A stretch of 64,000 bases of DNA from Klebsiella spallanzanii (GCF_902158555.1 NZ_CABGGS010000047.1:62001-126000), one strand, 5' to 3'; positions 24,939 through 34,516 are shown, counted from the stretch's first letter. The notes: generated by a model from the letters alone, not told the origin. Numbers and translations are program-made.

Positions 24939-27446
24939 TTAACGCAAAATATCGACCACTCCCGTTCTTCCGTTCACCCTGACCCGCATCCCGTTCTCCA
25001 GCAGCGTCATCACCCCACGCACGCTCATCACCGCCGGTAGCTGCAGCTCACGTGCAGTGACCGCCCCGTGTGACAACGGTCCGCCGCTTTCGGTGATCAC
25101 CCCGCTCGCGCGGTAAAACAGCGAGGTCCATGCTGGATTAGTCGTTCGCGCCACCAGAATCGCGCCTTTGGGAAACGCGGCAAACTCCTCCGGTCCATGA
25201 ACCAGAAAGACCTCACCTTCCACCTCGCCAGGGCTGCCAGCCATCCCCTGTAATCCCTCACCCTGCGGCAATTCTGGGATCGCATCATCTTCGCCAAGAT
25301 TCCATGACGGACTGCGCTGTTTCGCCGCCTGCCAGGCAGACTTATTGGCGTGCACCTGCGCGGCCAGATCTTCGAAAGCGTTCTGTGCCACCGCAGCATC
25401 AAGATCGGCGAATGACGCGAAATAGAGATCATCCGCTTCTTGCAGAATACCCGCCGCAGTCAGCCGCTCCCCCATCTCGCGCACGCCGCTGCGGAACGGC
25501 AGCGTCAGGCGCGTGGTCTGATAATGCTCAAGGTCGTCCAGCCAGGTATAAACGCGCGCCAGGCGAGTCACCTCTTCAACAAAGTAGCGCAGATCTTCCG
25601 GCACCTGAGCCAGCCAGGCGTGCTGCGCCGCTGAAGCCGTCAGCTTGCCGTTAAGCGCCTGCGCCGCCAAATCATCGTCCGGCAGCTCCACCAGCATTTT
25701 CAGCTGATCCAATACAATATGCGGCGCTTCAAGCCAGGTCGGATAATAAGCGTCGAAATCCAGCTCACGATGGCCGTGGCGTTGCAGGAACTGGTTGAAG
25801 TCAGTATCAAACGCAGGATATGCGCTAAGACGTGAAACAAGCGCCAGCGACGGGGTGTCGGCGAACTCCCGCAGCAGCTCAGGATCGCAGCGAACCTGCC
25901 GCGATAGCGCCCACAGCTCAGCGTTAACTTGCCCGGTTTTAGTCTCGGCGACCGACAGCAACAGATCGAACATCGATTTGGCCTCTGCCGCAGGCATCGA
26001 CATTTGCAGGATCTGGTAGAGCACGGCATACAAGGTGCGCTGGGTCAGGGAAATAGCAATATTTGGCAGGAAATAGCGTTTACCCGCATCGCGTACCCGC
26101 AGCAGATAATCCCAGCACTGTGCCAGCGTGTAGCTAGCCAACGGCTCGCGCATCAGCGCGCCGATTTCCAGCAGATAGGTATCCAGATCGCGCATCCAGC
26201 GGATCGGCAACTCCTGCACCCAGGCATAGCGCTTTGCCAGCGTCGGCAGAGCCGCTCGCAGCTGCTCCAGCGAACTGATTCCGCCGGGCATTCTGCCAGC
26301 ATACAGCTCCACCGCATTCTGGTTGCCATAGACATAGCACTCTTTTACCGCGAACCATTTCCCCCCAAAACCAGGCAGTCCCATCAGGGAAAAAGAGAAG
26401 TTGAGCGATTCATGGAAACCTTCCTCTACCAGATCCCAGGTCAACGGCGTTACCGCATTAGGAAAGCGTTCAGCGGATTCATCGCGCGTCCAGCGTTCCG
26501 GCACGAACGTGACCGGACGGGATTGCAGCAGATAGAACGAAGCGCCGGAAAATGCCCATTCAATATCCTGGGGAAAACCAAAGAACGCCTGCGCCTGCCG
26601 GGCGACGCTCGCCACCGTCAGACACTGTTCATCGCTAAGGGAACTCTGCGATTGCCGGGATGCGGGCAGGACTACATCGTGTACGCCCTGGCTGTCTTTG
26701 AGCAAAATCGTCTTTTTTTGTCCGATACTACGTTCCGTGACTTCTCCCTGCGGCATGGCAACGCGGTATTCATCCACCTCCCTCTCGCCGCCGACAACGC
26801 TCTCGCCTAATCCAAAGCAAGCGTTAATCAACACTTGCTCCAGCTCCCCGCGTACCGGATCGATGGAAAAGGCTACACCGGCCGCATCGCTTTCCGTCAT
26901 CTCCACCATCTGCTGGATCACCACCGCCATCGCGGCGTCGAGGTGAACGAGTTGTAGATGCGCGCGATAGCGCATGGCGTGTTCATGCCATAACGAAACG
27001 TAGCATTCGCGCACCGCATTGAGGATCGCATCAGCACCGCGCATATTGAGCAAGGTATCGTGCTGTCCGGCGAAAGCCGCGCCGGGCAAATCTTCAAACG
27101 TCGCTGAAGAGCGCACAGCAACGTTCCAGTCCTTCGCCCCAAGCGCGTCCAGCCGTTGCGTTACCGCCGCGCATAGCGCTTCCGGCAAAGCTTGTCGACG
27201 AATGAGCGCCTGAATTTCGCGACTGCATATGCCGAAATCGTCATATTGTTGCAGTAGAGTCTGGATTTGCTCTCTTAGCGGCGCCAGAAACAGCTGATAA
27301 GCAGAAGCCGACACAATCAGACCGGGCGGCACCGGCAGGCCCCCTGCGGTCAGACGCGCGAGGTTGGCGCCCTTCCCCCCGCTCAGCGCCAGTTCGCTGG
27401 CGTGCGGATCGTGAAAGGTAAAAATCATCGAGTCTTCCGTTAGCAT
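24939..27446 (-). CDS. PEP-synthase/rifampicin-phosphotransferase-like dikinase
   Basis: 835 aa with the three-part layout of Rph-type phosphotransferases. The N-terminal ATP-grasp (about 1-330) shows GGKGANLARLTAGGLPVPPG, VAVRSSATFEDLPGAAFAGQ and YLLQSRPVTF. A central substrate domain (about 330-740) has no motif I recognise. The C-terminal swivelling domain has the phosphohistidine in SGGPLSHGAVTARELQLPAVM (His793). True PpsA carries a C-terminal PEP-binding barrel, absent here, so PEP synthesis is unlikely. Rph transfers the beta-phosphate of ATP to a hydroxyl acceptor; here the acceptor is unknown. The gene overlaps the preceding PAP2 gene as TAATG. An ATG at 27428 (MIFTFHD) with its own GGAAG is an alternative start. 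Confidence 0.8.
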   Translation of the reverse strand: MLTEDSMIFTFHDPHASELALSGGKGANLARLTAGGLPVPPGLIVSASAYQLFLAPLREQIQTLLQQYDDFGICSREIQALIRRQALPEALCAAVTQRLDALGAKDWNVAVRSSATFEDLPGAAFAGQHDTLLNMRGADAILNAVRECYVSLWHEHAMRYRAHLQLVHLDAAMAVVIQQMVEMTESDAAGVAFSIDPVRGELEQVLINACFGLGESVVGGEREVDEYRVAMPQGEVTERSIGQKKTILLKDSQGVHDVVLPASRQSQSSLSDEQCLTVASVARQAQAFFGFPQDIEWAFSGASFYLLQSRPVTFVPERWTRDESAERFPNAVTPLTWDLVEEGFHESLNFSFSLMGLPGFGGKWFAVKECYVYGNQNAVELYAGRMPGGISSLEQLRAALPTLAKRYAWVQELPIRWMRDLDTYLLEIGALMREPLASYTLAQCWDYLLRVRDAGKRYFLPNIAISLTQRTLYAVLYQILQMSMPAAEAKSMFDLLLSVAETKTGQVNAELWALSRQVRCDPELLREFADTPSLALVSRLSAYPAFDTDFNQFLQRHGHRELDFDAYYPTWLEAPHIVLDQLKMLVELPDDDLAAQALNGKLTASAAQHAWLAQVPEDLRYFVEEVTRLARVYTWLDDLEHYQTTRLTLPFRSGVREMGERLTAAGILQEADDLYFASFADLDAAVAQNAFEDLAAQVHANKSAWQAAKQRSPSWNLGEDDAIPELPQGEGLQGMAGSPGEVEGEVFLVHGPEEFAAFPKGAILVARTTNPAWTSLFYRASGVITESGGPLSHGAVTARELQLPAVMSVRGVMTLLENGMRVRVNGRTGVVDILR

Positions 27447-28345
27447 TATGCTTTCCTTATCATGTTGTTACGGCTGGAGAAGCCGCAGCGGCGCAGCCAT
27501 ACCAGCACCAGAAACGCCAGCAGAGCACCAAAAATCAGATCGATACCGTAGTGATAGCGTAGATAGAGCGTCGCCAGGATCAGCCCCGCCACCAGCGGCG
27601 ACAGCAACAGCGCGCAAAGATAGCGACGCTGTAAAAGCAGATAACCAAATACATAGAGGCTAATCCCGCAGTGCAGGCTGGGAAAAACGTCCATACCCGT
27701 TCCGCCATTCGCCACCAGCGAAACCAGCAACGCAGTCAGCGCACCGCCTTGCGGCGGGTAGGTGAAAACGTCCGGAAAGGCAAGATAAGGCCCGGCGGCG
27801 GGTACCAGCAGATAGCCGATAAATCCAAAGAGGTACATCAGCATCAGGCCGTAGAAGAAACCACGGCTGGCAAGTTCATGACGGCGGAAAGCGCAAATCA
27901 GCACCGGCAGCAGAATAATAAAATAGAACGAGAGGTAGCACAGGCTCATTACCTCACTTAACCAGCCCCTCTCCCAGCCGAGTAGCCGTTCTGTTAATCC
28001 GCTGCCGAACAGCCAACGATCGCCCGCCAGCAGCCTGGCGTCCATTGAGCGCGGCATTGCCAGCTGAATCGCCTTAAACAGAGGGAAAACCAGCCAGCTG
28101 GCGGCAAACTGCAGTACACCAATCCAGCTGCGCCAGCGCGACGACGACGAACGCATTGATTGCAGCAACAGCAGCCAAACCACCACGCTGGCGATTACCG
28201 GCGCAATAAATTGGGGGTCACGCAGTTGCCAGGCGGAAAAAATCCCCAACCCGGAAATCAAGGCGATCAGGGCTAAGTAGATCCCATACCCCGGACGGTT
28301 CTGGTCTGCCAAACCGATAAAATGAGCGTTCTTTATCAGACTCAA
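27446..28345 (-). CDS. PAP2/Aur1-like membrane phosphatase or phosphotransferase
   Basis: 299 aa with about eight hydrophobic segments. It carries the PAP2_3 (inositolphosphotransferase-like) motifs DVFPSLHCGISLYVFGY and LRYHYGIDLIFG, giving the catalytic His and the H-xxx-D pair; the first classical PAP2 motif is not obvious, as in Aur1-type proteins. I start at a TTG (28345; LSLIKNAHF) because GAGGTG lies 6 bases upstream and the codon overlaps the acyltransferase stop as TTGA. The longer frame to 28456 would overlap the upstream gene by over 110 bases. Likely substrates are phospholipids or isoprenoid phosphates. Confidence 0.75.
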   Translation of the reverse strand: MSLIKNAHFIGLADQNRPGYGIYLALIALISGLGIFSAWQLRDPQFIAPVIASVVVWLLLLQSMRSSSSRWRSWIGVLQFAASWLVFPLFKAIQLAMPRSMDARLLAGDRWLFGSGLTERLLGWERGWLSEVMSLCYLSFYFIILLPVLICAFRRHELASRGFFYGLMLMYLFGFIGYLLVPAAGPYLAFPDVFTYPPQGGALTALLVSLVANGGTGMDVFPSLHCGISLYVFGYLLLQRRYLCALLLSPLVAGLILATLYLRYHYGIDLIFGALLAFLVLVWLRRCGFSSRNNMIRKA

Positions 28346-29427
28346 GCTTTCACCTCTCCCCAAACCGAACGTTGCCGCCACCCCAGGTAAGCCGCAGCGT
28401 AAAGCAGCCACAGCCAGGGAAAGAGGATACCCAGCACTACCAAACAGGGCAGCCACAGCAGCGAGGCGGCAAAGCCGCTCGCCAGACGAAAAAACGTTAC
28501 CGTGTTGCGCCCGTCGGCCTGTCTACCGACCCACCAGGCACAAAGCAGTACCGGAAAAAGCGCCAGCACAAACGGCAATTGCAGCACGCAGGCCCAAATG
28601 TTTCTTCGCCGCTGCCGCTTATCCGATTGTTTCTCAGCATGCACTCCGCTTGCGGCTCGTTTAAAAGCCAACGCCCAGGACTCGCCATGAAGCTGCCGCC
28701 GTTGGGCATAGCGTTCGGCGTCCACCATGGCCGCCTCGCTGGCACAGTTGACCGAAACCTGATTCAACGCATTGTTCACACATTCAGAGATTTCCGTTTC
28801 CCAGGCTTCCTGGGACTTATCTTCCCGCGCGGGAAATACCAGCGCTTCGCCAACCAGCAGCTCGACCCGCGAACCAAAGCGATCCGGAGCCTGGTAGAAA
28901 CTCCCTACCGGGATCACCCGAAAGCGCTGGCCTTCCTGCAACAGTCGGCGAATGATTTTCACGGTTCCCGGCTGATAAGGCTGTGGTGCATAGCTCCATT
29001 CGCTGGTGCCTTCCGGAAAGATAACCAGACTGCCGCCCTGCTTTATATGGGCAATAGCGTGCAGCACAGGGTTTCCCGCCTGCGTCCGGCTAAAACCGTA
29101 GCGAATGCGATCTTTCTCACGCACAACCGGAATGCCGGTAAATAACAGGCGCAAAAAACGCGATCGCAGCAGTTGAACGGAGGCAAGAAACTGGCCATGC
29201 GGCAACAGTGGGCTAACCACCCACCCGTCGGTCGCCCCATTACGGTGGCTAACAAGCAGAATTGTGGGAATAGCGTCGTCCAGCGGTAAAACACGGTGGC
29301 CACGCTCGTCAATAAAATCGATCGAAGCGTAGTAGAAATGGCTCAATAGCCTGGCGATAAAGCGATACCAGCGCGGCAACGCTCTGCCCGGCGTGAATCG
29401 CAGCCAGGGAGGATTACGTTTTTCCAT
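28342..29427 (-). CDS. PlsC-like lysophospholipid/glycerol-phosphate acyltransferase
   Basis: 361 aa. Acyltransferase motifs: SHRNGATDGWV (an H-x5-D variant of the HX4D catalytic motif seen in GPT2/SCT1-like enzymes), IPVVREKDR, and FPEGTSEWSY (phosphate-binding EGT). Residues about 290-350 form two membrane helices. It is expected to acylate a glycerol-phosphate or lysophospholipid at the inner membrane. First gene of a three-gene unit with the PAP2 and Rph-like genes. The ribosome site at 29427 is weak. Confidence 0.78.
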   Translation of the reverse strand: MEKRNPPWLRFTPGRALPRWYRFIARLLSHFYYASIDFIDERGHRVLPLDDAIPTILLVSHRNGATDGWVVSPLLPHGQFLASVQLLRSRFLRLLFTGIPVVREKDRIRYGFSRTQAGNPVLHAIAHIKQGGSLVIFPEGTSEWSYAPQPYQPGTVKIIRRLLQEGQRFRVIPVGSFYQAPDRFGSRVELLVGEALVFPAREDKSQEAWETEISECVNNALNQVSVNCASEAAMVDAERYAQRRQLHGESWALAFKRAASGVHAEKQSDKRQRRRNIWACVLQLPFVLALFPVLLCAWWVGRQADGRNTVTFFRLASGFAASLLWLPCLVVLGILFPWLWLLYAAAYLGWRQRSVWGEVKA

Positions 29428-29533
29428 AACGTGCGGTTGTCATCATGTCCTTGTTTAACATTTCCGCACAATAGACGCTTCGTTAAGGGATTACAATGAG
29501 CAGTTTGGGGGCATCATCGCCCCCTCATAATTA

Positions 29534-30847
29534 CTACGGATGAAATGCGGGCATCAGCTTCCGGTTATGTTCGATAACCTCGTCCAGCGCCTGTTCAAGC
29601 TTCTCTCCGCTGACAATCAACGGGTTAAGCACCAATGCGCTCCATGCCGTATGACGATTACCGGTTATCGCCGCTTCAATAGTTAGCCGTTCGAAGGACT
29701 TCATCAGTTGCAGCAGACGCAGCGTACCTTCCGGGAAGGACGCCACGTTCAGCGGCTGCGGACCGGAGGCGGTAATCAGCGAACTCACCTCAACGGCGCA
29801 ATCATCGGGCAGACCGTTAATCGCGCCGTTGTTGCGCGTATTAACGTGCATAATAATGCGCTTGTCGTTGTGGATAGCGTTCATCAGCTCGCAGGCGGCT
29901 TCGGAATAGTATTGTCCGCCGCGCCCTTCCAGGGCCTTCGGTTTTACTGCCAGATTCGGATCGCTGTATTGTGCAAAAAGCTCTTTTTCCAGTCGCTTCA
30001 CGACCTCGCCGCGAGTTCCTTCGCCGTCGGCTTCTTCCAGTTCCTGACGCAGCATGTCGTCTTTCATGTAGTAGTAGCGCAGATACGGGCAAGGGATCAT
30101 CCCGAGTCCTTCCAGCAGATGCTGCGGCCAACGGAACGGCGGAATATTACGCGGTACCAGAGGATCGTTGCCTGCGGCAATCTGGGCGATCGCTTCCGGT
30201 AGCCACTCTTTACCTTTGTGCAAAATCTGCCGTACAAAAATAAAGTGATTCAGGCCAGCCACCTGCATGATGAAATCATTTTCGTTAGCGCAATTAAGCA
30301 GCTGCGCGACACCCTTTTGCATAATCACCGGTACGTTACACAGGCCCACGGCTTTAATTTTACTATGACGCAGTACCGCTTCCGTCACCATGCCCGACGG
30401 GTTGGTAAAGTTCAGCAGCCAGGCGTCCGGACACAGACGCTCCATATCCGCCGCAATCTCCAGAGCGATTGGGATAGTCCTGCAGGCGTTGGCAAAGCCG
30501 CCCAGCCCGTTGGTCTCCTGGCCGATCAGGCCATATTTTAGCGAGATGCGTTCATCGCTAATACGCGCATCGAGACAACCCGCACGAAACTGCGAACAGA
30601 CAAAATCCGCCCCTGCCAGGGCGCTTTCCCGGTCAAGCGTTGCCACCACCTCAATCGATAAGCCTGCTTTAGCGATCATGCGCCGCGCCAATCCGGCGAT
30701 AATTTCCACCTTTTCTTTGCCGTCTTCGATATCAACCAGCCATAGCGATGTTACCGGCATTTCTGTATGGCGAGTCAGCAGGCCTTCAATCAGTTCCGGG
30801 GTATAGCTGGAACCGCCGCCAATCACCACAATTTTAAGTCCTGACAT
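29534..30847 (-). CDS. 6-phospho-beta-glucosidase, glycoside hydrolase family 4
   Basis: 437 aa NAD+- and Mn2+-dependent GH4 enzyme. N-terminal Rossmann motif IVVIGGGSSYTPELIEG; NFTNPSGMVTEAV and the metal-site Cys/His region VGLCNVPV and VAGLNHFIF; Arg/Tyr catalytic region EGRGGQYYSEAA. It should hydrolyse phosphorylated beta-glucosides delivered by a PTS, but no PTS genes are adjacent. GGAGAC precedes the ATG. It is transcribed away from a LysR-type gene, its probable regulator. Confidence 0.92.
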   Translation of the reverse strand: MSGLKIVVIGGGSSYTPELIEGLLTRHTEMPVTSLWLVDIEDGKEKVEIIAGLARRMIAKAGLSIEVVATLDRESALAGADFVCSQFRAGCLDARISDERISLKYGLIGQETNGLGGFANACRTIPIALEIAADMERLCPDAWLLNFTNPSGMVTEAVLRHSKIKAVGLCNVPVIMQKGVAQLLNCANENDFIMQVAGLNHFIFVRQILHKGKEWLPEAIAQIAAGNDPLVPRNIPPFRWPQHLLEGLGMIPCPYLRYYYMKDDMLRQELEEADGEGTRGEVVKRLEKELFAQYSDPNLAVKPKALEGRGGQYYSEAACELMNAIHNDKRIIMHVNTRNNGAINGLPDDCAVEVSSLITASGPQPLNVASFPEGTLRLLQLMKSFERLTIEAAITGNRHTAWSALVLNPLIVSGEKLEQALDEVIEHNRKLMPAFHP

Positions 30848-30924
30848 GGTATGTCTCCATTTGATATAGGGTATAACTATTTAAAACCGCCATAATCAGC
30901 GGAACAAACGAAATAAAACGACCC

Positions 30925-30947
30925 ATGCATGAATGTGAGTAATGCAT
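30925..30947 (+). promoter_or_regulatory. Candidate LysR-type operator (ATGCAT-N11-ATGCAT)
   Basis: Two ATGCAT palindromes separated by exactly 11 bases, in the GH4/LysR divergent region and 14 bases before the LysR start. The T-N11-A spacing fits LysR-type sites. Function is inferred. Confidence 0.45.
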
Positions 30948-30961
30948 AATGGAGAACGACC

Positions 30962-31888
30962 ATGCTGGAGCAACAAAGTATTCTTGCGCTGCTGCAAACG
31001 TTTGAGGTAACGGCAAGGCACCTCAGTTTTACCCTCGCAGCGCACGAGATGAATCTGACCCAGGGAGCAGTGAGCCACCGGATCCGCAAGCTGGAGATGC
31101 ACATTGGCTTTCGCTTGTTTATTCGCCTGACGCGCAGGCTGGCGCTGACCGAAGAAGGCAAACGCCTGCTGACCACCCTCAGCCATTCTCTGCGCGCCAT
31201 TAATGATGAAATCGAGGATATTCGTGAGCAGGACCTGCGCGGTACGCTTCATGTTGGCATCGCGCCGACGCTGGCTCATCTTTGGTTAATGCCGCGCCTG
31301 CCGGATTTTCAGGCGCAGTGGCCGGGGTTGAACTTACAGTTTCGCGTGCGGGCCGGCGTGATGGACTTTAACGAAGAGCGTGTGGACCTGGCTATTTACT
31401 ACGGCGCAACCCAATATCCTGACCTGTATCAGGAGCGATTAATGAATGAAAGCCTGCTCCCGGTGTGTTCGCCGGAGTATCAGCGCCAGCATCAGCCGCT
31501 GAACGCAGGCGCATCGTCAGGAGTCCTCTGGATCCATGCTTCGGAATCAACGGATGTGCAGGATCAATTTGCCGAGTGGCGACTCTGGTGTCAGCAAACC
31601 GAGAGGAATTTACCTTTCGAGGGGCGTTATTACGCCGTGAACAACCACTCTCTCGCTATTCAGATGGCCGAGAACGGTGTAGGCGTGATGATGGGCCGCC
31701 AGACGCTAATTCAACCTCTGCTCGACAGCGGTAAGCTGGTGGCATTGAGTGAGGAAACGGTGCCCTCGCCGTTTGGATATGACCTGATTTGCCCGCAAGA
31801 GAACCGATCGCGCCCGCGTTTTCTCGCCTTCAGCGAGTGGTTAAAGGAGGAGTGTGGTCAGGATAAATCCCCGGTGGCGCTACGCTGA
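30962..31888 (+). CDS. LysR-family regulator (DsdC/GcvA-like)
   Basis: 308 aa. N-terminal helix-turn-helix (LLQTFEVTARHLSFTLAAHEMNLTQGAVSHRIRKLEMHIGFRLF), linker helix, then a periplasmic-binding-like effector domain from about residue 92 (LRGTLHVGIAPTLAHLWLMPRL). The overall pattern resembles DsdC and GcvA. It is divergent from the GH4 gene and probably controls it. Its last codons lie inside a REP repeat, so the C-terminus (SPVALR) may have been altered by the insertion. Confidence 0.88.
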   Translation: MLEQQSILALLQTFEVTARHLSFTLAAHEMNLTQGAVSHRIRKLEMHIGFRLFIRLTRRLALTEEGKRLLTTLSHSLRAINDEIEDIREQDLRGTLHVGIAPTLAHLWLMPRLPDFQAQWPGLNLQFRVRAGVMDFNEERVDLAIYYGATQYPDLYQERLMNESLLPVCSPEYQRQHQPLNAGASSGVLWIHASESTDVQDQFAEWRLWCQQTERNLPFEGRYYAVNNHSLAIQMAENGVGVMMGRQTLIQPLLDSGKLVALSEETVPSPFGYDLICPQENRSRPRFLAFSEWLKEECGQDKSPVALR

Positions 31889-31897
31889 CCGGGCTAC
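31869..31897 (+). repeat. REP unit overlapping the LysR stop codon
   Basis: CCCCGGTGGCGCTACGCTGACCGGGCTAC-type palindrome (29 bases) matching the enterobacterial REP pattern; the LysR TGA lies inside it. Confidence 0.7.
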
Positions 31898-31921
31898 AAG
31901 TCAACAGCCGTCTGCGGGCCG

Positions 31922-31956
31922 GTAGCCCGGACAGGTGCGCCAGCACCGCCTCCGGG
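31922..31956 (-). repeat. REP unit, inverted orientation
   Basis: GTAGCCCGGACAGGTGCGCC... closing with CCTCCGGG: the reverse orientation of its neighbours. Confidence 0.8.
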
Positions 31957-31987
31957 AAACAACGCGCAATGCAGCTTCTGATTCTTT

Positions 31988-32020
31988 CCCCGGTGGCGGC
32001 TAGCGCCTTACCGGGGCTAC
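31988..32020 (+). repeat. REP unit, third copy
   Basis: CCCCGGTGGCGGCTAGCGCC then TTACCGGGGCTAC. Together with the two preceding units it forms a BIME between the LysR gene and ycjF. Confidence 0.8.
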
Positions 32021-32060
32021 GGATTCACAGATATCTGCAGGCCGGGAATGCGCAAAACGC

Positions 32061-33122
32061 CTATTTCTCCGGACTGTTTTTACTCTTCTGTAAGGTATCT
32101 TTCAGTTGACCAATCAGCTCGCGGCGAAAATCCCTCAGCCGCGGTTTATCATCGGCGATCCACGGCAGCGGGCGACAGAGTTCCATCGCTTTAATCCCCA
32201 ACCGCGCGGTCAGCAGCCCGGCACCGATGCCCTGCGCCGCGCGCGCCGACAGCCTGGCCGCCAGATCCTGCGACATCCAGTCCATACCCACTTCCCGCAC
32301 CAGCTCGCTGGCTCCGGCAAAGGCGATATTCAGCAGCACCAGACGGAACAGGCGCAGACGGCTGTAATAGCCCAGCTCAATGCCGTACAGCGTGGCAATA
32401 CGGTTGATCAGGCGTAAGTTACGCCAGGCGATAAACGCCATATCCACCAGCGCCAGCGGACTGACGGCAATCATCAGCGTCGATTCCGCCGCCGAGCGGC
32501 TGATTTCACGCCGCGCCTGAGCATCAAGGACTGGCTGGACGATCTGCGCATACAGGCTCACCACTTCACGGTCATTCTGCGTTTCATGGATCGCCGCATA
32601 CCAGCGCTGTAGCGCCGGATGCGATTGATCCAGCCCGGCCTGCTGCGCCAGCTTCTCGCAAAAAGCCCGCCCTTTGCCGACCGCGTGGCTGTGCATCAGA
32701 TCTCGCGCCTCATCGCGTTCGTGCGCTCGTTGACGCAGCCGTCGCAGCCGCCGCCATTCAGTCGCTACTGACCCGACGCCAGCGCCAATAATCAGCGCCC
32801 CGGCAGCGCAGCCGCCAAGCGCGATCCAGTCCTGTGTCTGCCAGGCGGTCATTGTCCACTGCACGCCCTGCGCGACTACGCTCACGCCGAAAATAGTCAG
32901 ACCGGCGCTAACCATTTTTCGCCACAGGCTACGTTTGGGCCGCAGAACTGATTCAACAACCGCTTCCGCCGCCCCCTCTTCTTCTTCCACGACATCAAGG
33001 CGCGCCGGAGCGAACTTCTCCGCGTCCGCGCCAGCAAAAGCGCGCGCGGATTTCAAAATTTGCGCCTTTTCCGCCTCCAGCGGGCCGTCGAAATCGATAC
33101 GCGGTTTTAACGGTTCGGTCAT
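32061..33122 (-). CDS. ycjF: Inner-membrane protein YcjF (DUF697)
   Basis: 353 aa, as in E. coli. A soluble N-terminal part, two membrane helices (about 70-125: [17 protein letters not shown] and [22 protein letters not shown]) and a C-terminal DUF697 domain ([25 protein letters not shown]). Function is not known; it belongs to the Psp-linked ycjXF pair, and its ATG overlaps the ycjX stop. It is the third element of the psp stress region. Confidence 0.94.
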   Translation of the reverse strand: MTEPLKPRIDFDGPLEAEKAQILKSARAFAGADAEKFAPARLDVVEEEEGAAEAVVESVLRPKRSLWRKMVSAGLTIFGVSVVAQGVQWTMTAWQTQDWIALGGCAAGALIIGAGVGSVATEWRRLRRLRQRAHERDEARDLMHSHAVGKGRAFCEKLAQQAGLDQSHPALQRWYAAIHETQNDREVVSLYAQIVQPVLDAQARREISRSAAESTLMIAVSPLALVDMAFIAWRNLRLINRIATLYGIELGYYSRLRLFRLVLLNIAFAGASELVREVGMDWMSQDLAARLSARAAQGIGAGLLTARLGIKAMELCRPLPWIADDKPRLRDFRRELIGQLKDTLQKSKNSPEK

Positions 33123-34516
33123 CGCAGCTTGTCTCCTATTAAAAATTCCAGCGCCGCGTCGAGGCGAATATGCGGCAGCGGCTTATCAACGTCCATCACC
33201 TGCGGACGGAAGTTTTCAAACTGGAACCCCTGTTGTTCCCAGAATGCCTGACCCGGCAGACGGGCAGGAACTTCGCCGGGATAAACGGTCAACGGTTGGC
33301 CATCGCTCAACCGGTTGCCCCGCAGCGCAGGGATCTTCTCGCCGTTCACCTCGATAAGCCCGCCCTGGGTCGCCTGAATCGACGCCAGCCCCAGGCAATC
33401 CATACTGATCCCTTCAAATGCCGCATTCTGCCAGGCGTCCTGAATCAGCTGTTGCAGCAGCGACACCATATTGCTGTGCTGATCGACGGTCACGTGATCC
33501 GCTTTGGTTGCGGCAAACAGCAGCTTATCGATAACCGGCGAAAACAGACGGCGAAACAGCGTGCGCTGACCATAGTGAAAACTTTGCATTAGCTGCGTCA
33601 GCGCCAGGCGCATATCGTTGAACGCCTGCGGCCCGCTATTGAGCGGCTGAAGGCAGTCCACCAGCACGATTTGTCGGTCAAAACGCAGGAAATGCTCTTT
33701 GTAAAAACCCTTAACCACTTTCTCGCAGTAGTATTTAAAACGCTCACGCAGCATTCCGGCATTGGTATGCTTATCCGCCTGCGCCAGCTTAGCTTCACCG
33801 GCGGCATCAACGTCCGGCCAGGGGAAAAATTGCAGCGCAGGCGCGCCGGCCATTTCGCCGGGCAGCACAAAACGCCCTGGCTGAATAAAGTGCATCCCTT
33901 CGCGTTTACAGGTATGCAGATAATCGGTCCATGCGCTGGCAATCTCTGCCAGGCGGGTTTCATCGGCCGGAGCCAGCGGGTCCAACCCTTCACAAAGCTG
34001 CCGCCAACGCGTCGACCATTCCGCCCGCAGCCCTTGCAACAACCCGGTCATCTGTCGTGACCAGGTCAGGTAGTCCTGCGCCAGCATCGGCAGATCCAGC
34101 AGCCACTCGCCGGGGTAATCAACAATCTCCAGATACAGGGTCGAAGTATTTTTAAAGTGACGTAGCAGCGAATCGTTAGAGCGATAGCGCAGCGCCAGGC
34201 GGATTTCGCTGACGCCGCGGGTGGGCGTTGGCCAGACCGGCGGCTGACCATATAGCTGAGCCAGCCCTTCGTCATAGGTAAAGCGCGGAATACCAAAATC
34301 CCGCTGCGGTACGCGCTTGACGCCCAGCAGGCGTTCTTCTCTCGCCGCGCTGAGCAACGGTAATCGCGCCCCGGCGTGAATGTTCAGGAGCTGATTGACC
34401 AGCGCGGTGATAAAGGCGGTCTTGCCGCTGCGGCTAAGGCCGGTAACGGCCAGACGGAGATGCCGGTCAACCCCACGATTAACCAGCGCATTAAATTCAG
34501 TTTTGAGTCGCTTCAT
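33119..34516 (-). CDS. ycjX: P-loop NTPase YcjX
   Basis: 465 aa DUF463-family GTPase-like protein. Walker A is [14 protein letters not shown] near residue 28 and the DxxG-like motif is [13 protein letters not shown]; a NKxD-like ATKADHV follows. It accompanies the psp operon in many Proteobacteria and is induced with it. I start at 34516 (MKRLKTEFN), with AGGA 5 bases upstream, as in E. coli. Confidence 0.94.
   Translation of the reverse strand: MKRLKTEFNALVNRGVDRHLRLAVTGLSRSGKTAFITALVNQLLNIHAGARLPLLSAAREERLLGVKRVPQRDFGIPRFTYDEGLAQLYGQPPVWPTPTRGVSEIRLALRYRSNDSLLRHFKNTSTLYLEIVDYPGEWLLDLPMLAQDYLTWSRQMTGLLQGLRAEWSTRWRQLCEGLDPLAPADETRLAEIASAWTDYLHTCKREGMHFIQPGRFVLPGEMAGAPALQFFPWPDVDAAGEAKLAQADKHTNAGMLRERFKYYCEKVVKGFYKEHFLRFDRQIVLVDCLQPLNSGPQAFNDMRLALTQLMQSFHYGQRTLFRRLFSPVIDKLLFAATKADHVTVDQHSNMVSLLQQLIQDAWQNAAFEGISMDCLGLASIQATQGGLIEVNGEKIPALRGNRLSDGQPLTVYPGEVPARLPGQAFWEQQGFQFENFRPQVMDVDKPLPHIRLDAALEFLIGDKLR

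Noticed and set aside
24739-24942. 67-codon plus-strand ORF upstream of tyrR
   Set aside because: It covers the tyrR control region and a hairpin; sequence is not protein-like.
24939-27446. Annotation as true PEP synthase (ppsA)
   Set aside because: The C-terminal PEP-binding barrel is absent and the His domain is at the extreme C-terminus, as in Rph-type enzymes.
33119-34516. Large opposite-strand ORFs over ycjX, acnA and topA
   Set aside because: They are shadows of high-GC codon use in well-conserved genes.
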